From Elusimicrobia bacterium GWC2_61_19 (GTDB lineage Bacteria; Elusimicrobiota; Elusimicrobia; Elusimicrobiales; UBA9959), in assembly GCA_001799795.1 (NCBI GenBank), contig MGUD01000017.1, forward strand, positions 1-45,018: a DNA stretch of 45,018 nucleotides, in the 5' to 3' direction. Positions 42,638 through 45,018 of this stretch are shown here, in pieces. Every line of letters begins with the position of its first letter. The first letter of the stretch is position 1. The notes under the pieces are model-generated. The model had not been told where the DNA came from, searched no databases, and worked only from the letters and a program-made list of their open reading frames with translations. A program made the position numbers and the translations under genes.

Positions 42638-43252
42638 TCAGGCGCCGGGCTGCTCGGGCTTCGGCGCGGGCGCAGGGGCCTGCGGCTTCGGGGCCGCCGC
42701 GGGCTTGCCGGCCGCGGGGGCGGCGGGCTTGGCGGCGTGCGCGGCGGGGGCGAGCATGATGCTCATGCGGTTGCCCATCATCGACGGCCGGCCTTCCACG
42801 ATGCCGACGGAGGACAGGTTGTCGCGGATGGCGTTGAGGATCTCCTCGCCGAGATTGCGGTGCTGGTTCTCGCGGCCGCGGAACACCACGGTGACGCGCA
42901 CCTTGTTGTGCTCTTTCAGGAACTCTTCGATATGCTTGACCTTGGTCTGCAGGTCGTGGGAAGCGATGCGCGGGTTAAGGCGGATCTCTTTAAGCACGCC
43001 GGCTTTCTGCTTCTTGCGGTTCTCGCGGTCCTGCTTTTCCTTCTCGTAGAGGAACTTGGAAAAATCCATTACTTTGCAGACGGGCGGGTTGGCGCCGGGG
43101 GAGATCTCCACCAGGTCCAGATTGGAACCCTTGGCCATGTTCACGGCTTCGATAAGCGGCTTTATGCCGAGCATGGTCCCGTGCATGTCTATCAGACGCA
43201 CCTGCGGGGAAGTGATATTGCGGTTAACGCGTACTCTCTTGTCGTTGTTCAA
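42638..43252 (-). CDS. infC: Translation initiation factor IF-3 (TTG start, extended C-terminus)
   Basis: 204 residues from TTG 43252-43250, selected because a perfect AGGAGG (43265-43260) lies seven bases before it; a GTG nine codons further upstream has no such site. The N-domain (NKR-type start, RVRVNRNITSPQVRLID), linker (FLYEKEKQDRENRKKQKAGV) and C-domain (VTVVFRGRENQHRNLGEEIL, EGRPSMMGNRMSIMLAP) are complete. A tail of ~35 residues rich in Ala, Pro and Lys follows (HAAKPAAPAAGKPAAAPKPQ) and is not part of the usual protein. IF-3 rejects non-AUG starts, so the rare start codon fits the known self-regulation of infC. Confidence 0.95.
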   Translation of the reverse strand: MNNDKRVRVNRNITSPQVRLIDMHGTMLGIKPLIEAVNMAKGSNLDLVEISPGANPPVCKVMDFSKFLYEKEKQDRENRKKQKAGVLKEIRLNPRIASHDLQTKVKHIEEFLKEHNKVRVTVVFRGRENQHRNLGEEILNAIRDNLSSVGIVEGRPSMMGNRMSIMLAPAAHAAKPAAPAAGKPAAAPKPQAPAPAPKPEQPGA

Positions 43253-43259
43253 AACTAGT

Positions 43260-43265
43260 CCTCCT
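43260..43265 (-). promoter_or_regulatory. Ribosome binding site that fixes the TTG start of infC
   Basis: AGGAGG on the minus strand with a 7-nt spacer to TTG 43252-43250. Confidence 0.8.
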
Positions 43266-43355
43266 GTGACCGGGAACACAACGGCCGGGGCAAGGCCTCG
43301 GCCTGAACCCTGGCTTAGACCTATATTCTACCTTTTTTGGAGCGTTATTGGACGC

Positions 43356-44123
43356 CTATCCCCTATGAACGAACAGGGGGTAATAGACGCGGTAAAAGGC
43401 CAGGCCGAAGATCTCGTTAAGGGCGTCTCCGGTGTCGGCCTGCTGGCCGGGCAGGTAATCCCGGAAATAGCGGGGTTCGCCCGGCCTTGTCCGGCGGCTT
43501 ACAGGGAAAGGCTGCACCCCTTCAAAACCGGCTTTCCCGAATAGAAAGACCGCGCGGGGCATATGAATGGCGGAGGTGAGCAGTATTATTCTTTTAAATC
43601 CTTTTGAAGCGCAAATCTCGCGCACCGTGGCGGCGTTCTCCCTGGTGTCGCGCGCGGTAGTCTCGGTTATTATAGCGGCGCGGGGCACGCCCAGTTCAAG
43701 CAGGTAGGCGGCGGCGGCTTCGGCCTCCGACAGCTCGGAGAAGGGCGACCCGCCCGTAATCAGTATTGGCAGTTTGGTCCTCTTATACAGCAGCGCCGCG
43801 GCAATGGCGCGCTCCAAGGTAGAGGAGGAAAGGTTCTCAGCCGCAGAGAATACCGAAGGCAGGTTACGAGCCCCCGCCGAAAGCACCACAATAACGTCCC
43901 CCTCCGGCTTGGCCGGAGTATCATAGGCATACTCAAGAGGCCGTATAAGCGCGTCGGAGAAAATCTTAGTCGACCCTATCCACGTCATGCCCGCCAGCAC
44001 CGCGCAAGCAATAGCCGCGGGCCGCGTCCTCTTCCTTAAATATACGGCCAACACAATTAAAGCCACCACCAAACACCCCGGCGGCAGCACAAACGCCTCG
44101 ATGATCTTTTTAATAAGGAACAT
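43356..44123 (-). CDS. YdcF/SanA/ElyC-like membrane protein (DUF218)
   Basis: 255 residues from ATG 44123-44121. Two N-terminal membrane helices (about residues 8-30 and 35-55) and a periplasmic-side DUF218 domain: DVIVVLSAGARNL, LERAIAAALLYKRTKLPILI, TGGSPFSELSEAEAAAAYLL, ETTARDTRENAATV, IILLTSAIHMPRAVFLFGKA. ElyC and SanA of E. coli are linked to envelope integrity; biochemical activity is not settled. There is no Shine-Dalgarno: TATTAT ends seven bases before the ATG, so a leaderless message is likely. The gene lies ~100 bp before infC on the same strand. Confidence 0.85.
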   Translation of the reverse strand: MFLIKKIIEAFVLPPGCLVVALIVLAVYLRKRTRPAAIACAVLAGMTWIGSTKIFSDALIRPLEYAYDTPAKPEGDVIVVLSAGARNLPSVFSAAENLSSSTLERAIAAALLYKRTKLPILITGGSPFSELSEAEAAAAYLLELGVPRAAIITETTARDTRENAATVREICASKGFKRIILLTSAIHMPRAVFLFGKAGFEGVQPFPVSRRTRPGEPRYFRDYLPGQQADTGDALNEIFGLAFYRVYYPLFVHRG

Positions 44124-44130
44124 AGAACCA

Positions 44131-44136
44131 ATAATA
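44131..44136 (-). promoter_or_regulatory. -10 box of a leaderless transcript (YdcF-like gene)
   Basis: Minus strand TTTTG-TATTAT, 7 nt before the ATG at 44123; the -35 would fall within or next to the structured element upstream. Confidence 0.5.
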
Positions 44137-44149
44137 CAAAATCCCCCCA

Positions 44150-44293
44150 CTCTGTTGGGGGCGCCACGGGGGCCGGAACGCAAAACACGTTCGGGCACAC
44201 CGTGCCCTCACTCGGTATTCGCCCGGCGCGCTTATGCAAGCGCCGGGCTCAACGACGGTTTTGCTAACCCGGCCCCCGCGCCGCCCCCAGCCT
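44150..44293. repeat. Structured inverted-repeat element, copy 2
   Basis: Imperfect arms of about 32 bp (left 44156-44187, right about 44258-44291), with CGGGGGCCGG in common. The interior repeats the motifs of the copy at 12973-13110: GCACACCGTGC at 44195-44205 and the 24-nt core at 44227-44250 (22 of 24 bases identical, both changes C/T), then GGTTTTGCTAACCC. The arms differ in sequence from copy 1 but are again self-complementary, which indicates selection for the folded form. Located upstream of the YdcF-like gene. Confidence 0.75.
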
Positions 44294-44304
44294 CCCCCCT
44301 CCTC

Positions 44305-44332
44305 AAAACAAAACCGCCGGACCTACCGGCGG
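44305..44332 (-). terminator. Terminator of the AT-rich gene
   Basis: Minus strand stem CCGCCGG/CCGGCGG (44332-44314) followed by TTTTGTTTT (44313-44305). It lies ~100 bp after the stop of the gene at 44434. Confidence 0.6.
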
Positions 44333-44433
44333 CTCTTAAGTGCCCCTCTAAATAGCCATATAGTCATCAGCGTCCCCCACTGCCCTTAAGCTTACATATC
44401 TTACAATCCTATATTGCCTTTGCCCTATGGGGG

Positions 44434-44934
44434 TCAAGCGTAATGTTTCGCTAAGTGCTTTCCAAGTTCAATCCAGCCACTATTATCGTTTATGATTTCT
44501 TTCAATTCCTCATCATGAATGGGATTGTTCGGGTGATGATGTGGCATTAGAACAAAACAGGTGTGGTTACTCTTAAGCGAATCAATTTTCCCGTGCCCAT
44601 TTATCCCGGAGATAACCACAACAATCTGGTTAAATTCTTTTGTTCGGTGTAATGGAATCACACGCTCCTTGATTTTTGTATTGACGTGTTCCTTATACGT
44701 AACCAATTCTGCATTTCGCAGCTTTTCCAATTTTTTCCGGCTTTGGTTTGCCCAATCCTCTGACATATATCCAAGATCATTCTTAACTTCTACAATCCCG
44801 ACTAATTCATCCCCAAAAAGGATCGTTATATCCGGGTATATCATTTCCGCAGGTTTGCCTTTTTTAGACCGAACGGTTAACGGATAATCTACAAGAAGGT
44901 TGTATTTTGGAGAAATCATTTCAGAAATAGCCAC
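44434..44934 (-). CDS. AT-rich gene, probable PD-(D/E)XK nuclease-fold protein, start uncertain
   Basis: 166 residues from GTG 44934; the frame stays open upstream to a TAG near 44984, and residues there (EDLIAVAISEM) look like part of the same helix, so the N-terminus may be truncated or use an unseen start. YPDITILFGDELVGIVEVKN has the D...E-V-K spacing of restriction-endonuclease-fold proteins, as in the N-terminal region of type I restriction subunits. VVVISGINGHGKIDS follows. Codon use is far more AT-rich than every other gene here, a sign of recent transfer. It may belong to a defence or mobile locus beyond the window. Confidence 0.6.
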   Translation of the reverse strand: MAISEMISPKYNLLVDYPLTVRSKKGKPAEMIYPDITILFGDELVGIVEVKNDLGYMSEDWANQSRKKLEKLRNAELVTYKEHVNTKIKERVIPLHRTKEFNQIVVVISGINGHGKIDSLKSNHTCFVLMPHHHPNNPIHDEELKEIINDNSGWIELGKHLAKHYA

Positions 44935-45018
44935 AGCGATTAAATCTTCACATGCCGAACTACAGCTTCCCGCGCGACTACGCTAGTCGGGCAAAACTGG
45001 ACCAGAATTTAGGCTGAC

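Noticed and set aside
1-45018. tRNA or rRNA genes
   Set aside because: I looked through the intergenic gaps for cloverleaf arms (GGTTCGAATCC-like T-arms) and conserved rRNA stretches and found none that fold properly.

Overview
The window is GC-rich DNA from a Gram-negative-type (diderm) bacterium: it has an LptF/LptG permease pair, a giant outer-membrane SprA-like protein ending in Phe, lipoproteins and several secreted enzymes. No rRNA or tRNA marker is visible, so lineage is inference. The gene mix (SprA homologue outside an obvious Bacteroidota context, repeat-rich secreted proteins, GH13 pair, DUF2934/DUF2267 protein) would fit an uncultured phylum such as Elusimicrobiota, but I cannot prove it. 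Coding is dense, with many 4-bp ATGA overlaps.

Layout. 1-4124: two paralogous secreted repeat proteins on the minus strand, the first cut by the window edge. 4125-4503: non-coding, ending in a long perfect hairpin. 4504-6713: lptG/lptF (minus), divergent from the SprA-like gene (6821-12205, +) and comF (+). 12973-13110: first copy of a structured inverted-repeat element. 13170-16708: two GH13 amylase-family enzymes, one without and one with a signal peptide. 16825-18955: an orphan dCache sensor protein overlapping a GT-C membrane glycosyltransferase. 19043-20323 (+): a TrmA/RlmD-type methyltransferase. 20341-24862 (minus): secreted unknowns, a small lipoprotein, a methyltransferase, a radical SAM/SPASM protein and TlyA. 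24933-29204 (minus): DUF2934/DUF2267 protein, xseB, xseA, rarA, a ZapA-like and a ZapB-like protein. 29318-30346 (+): secreted S1 protease. 30391-30442: second hairpin. 30444-31289 (minus): pirin. 31485-32639 (+): baeRF-type protein. 32741-38367 (minus): membrane-anchored alpha-crystallin protein, small basic protein, B12-binding radical SAM, M6 protease, TSCPD protein, secreted unknown. 38456-43252 (minus): the classic infC-rpmI-rplT-pheS-pheT block. 43356-44123 (minus): YdcF-like. 44150-44293: second copy of the structured element. 44434-44934 (minus): an AT-rich, probably acquired nuclease-like gene.

Points most worth following: (i) a two-copy structured inverted-repeat family with a conserved core; (ii) a separate hairpin family sharing GGGGACGCT ends, each copy abutting a stop codon; (iii) genes with a -10 hexamer only 6-8 nt before the start codon and no Shine-Dalgarno, suggesting leaderless mRNAs; (iv) the SprA homologue; (v) a repeat-shuffled adhesin-like paralogue pair; (vi) a membrane-tethered small heat-shock domain and a 56-residue basic protein behind a long structured leader.
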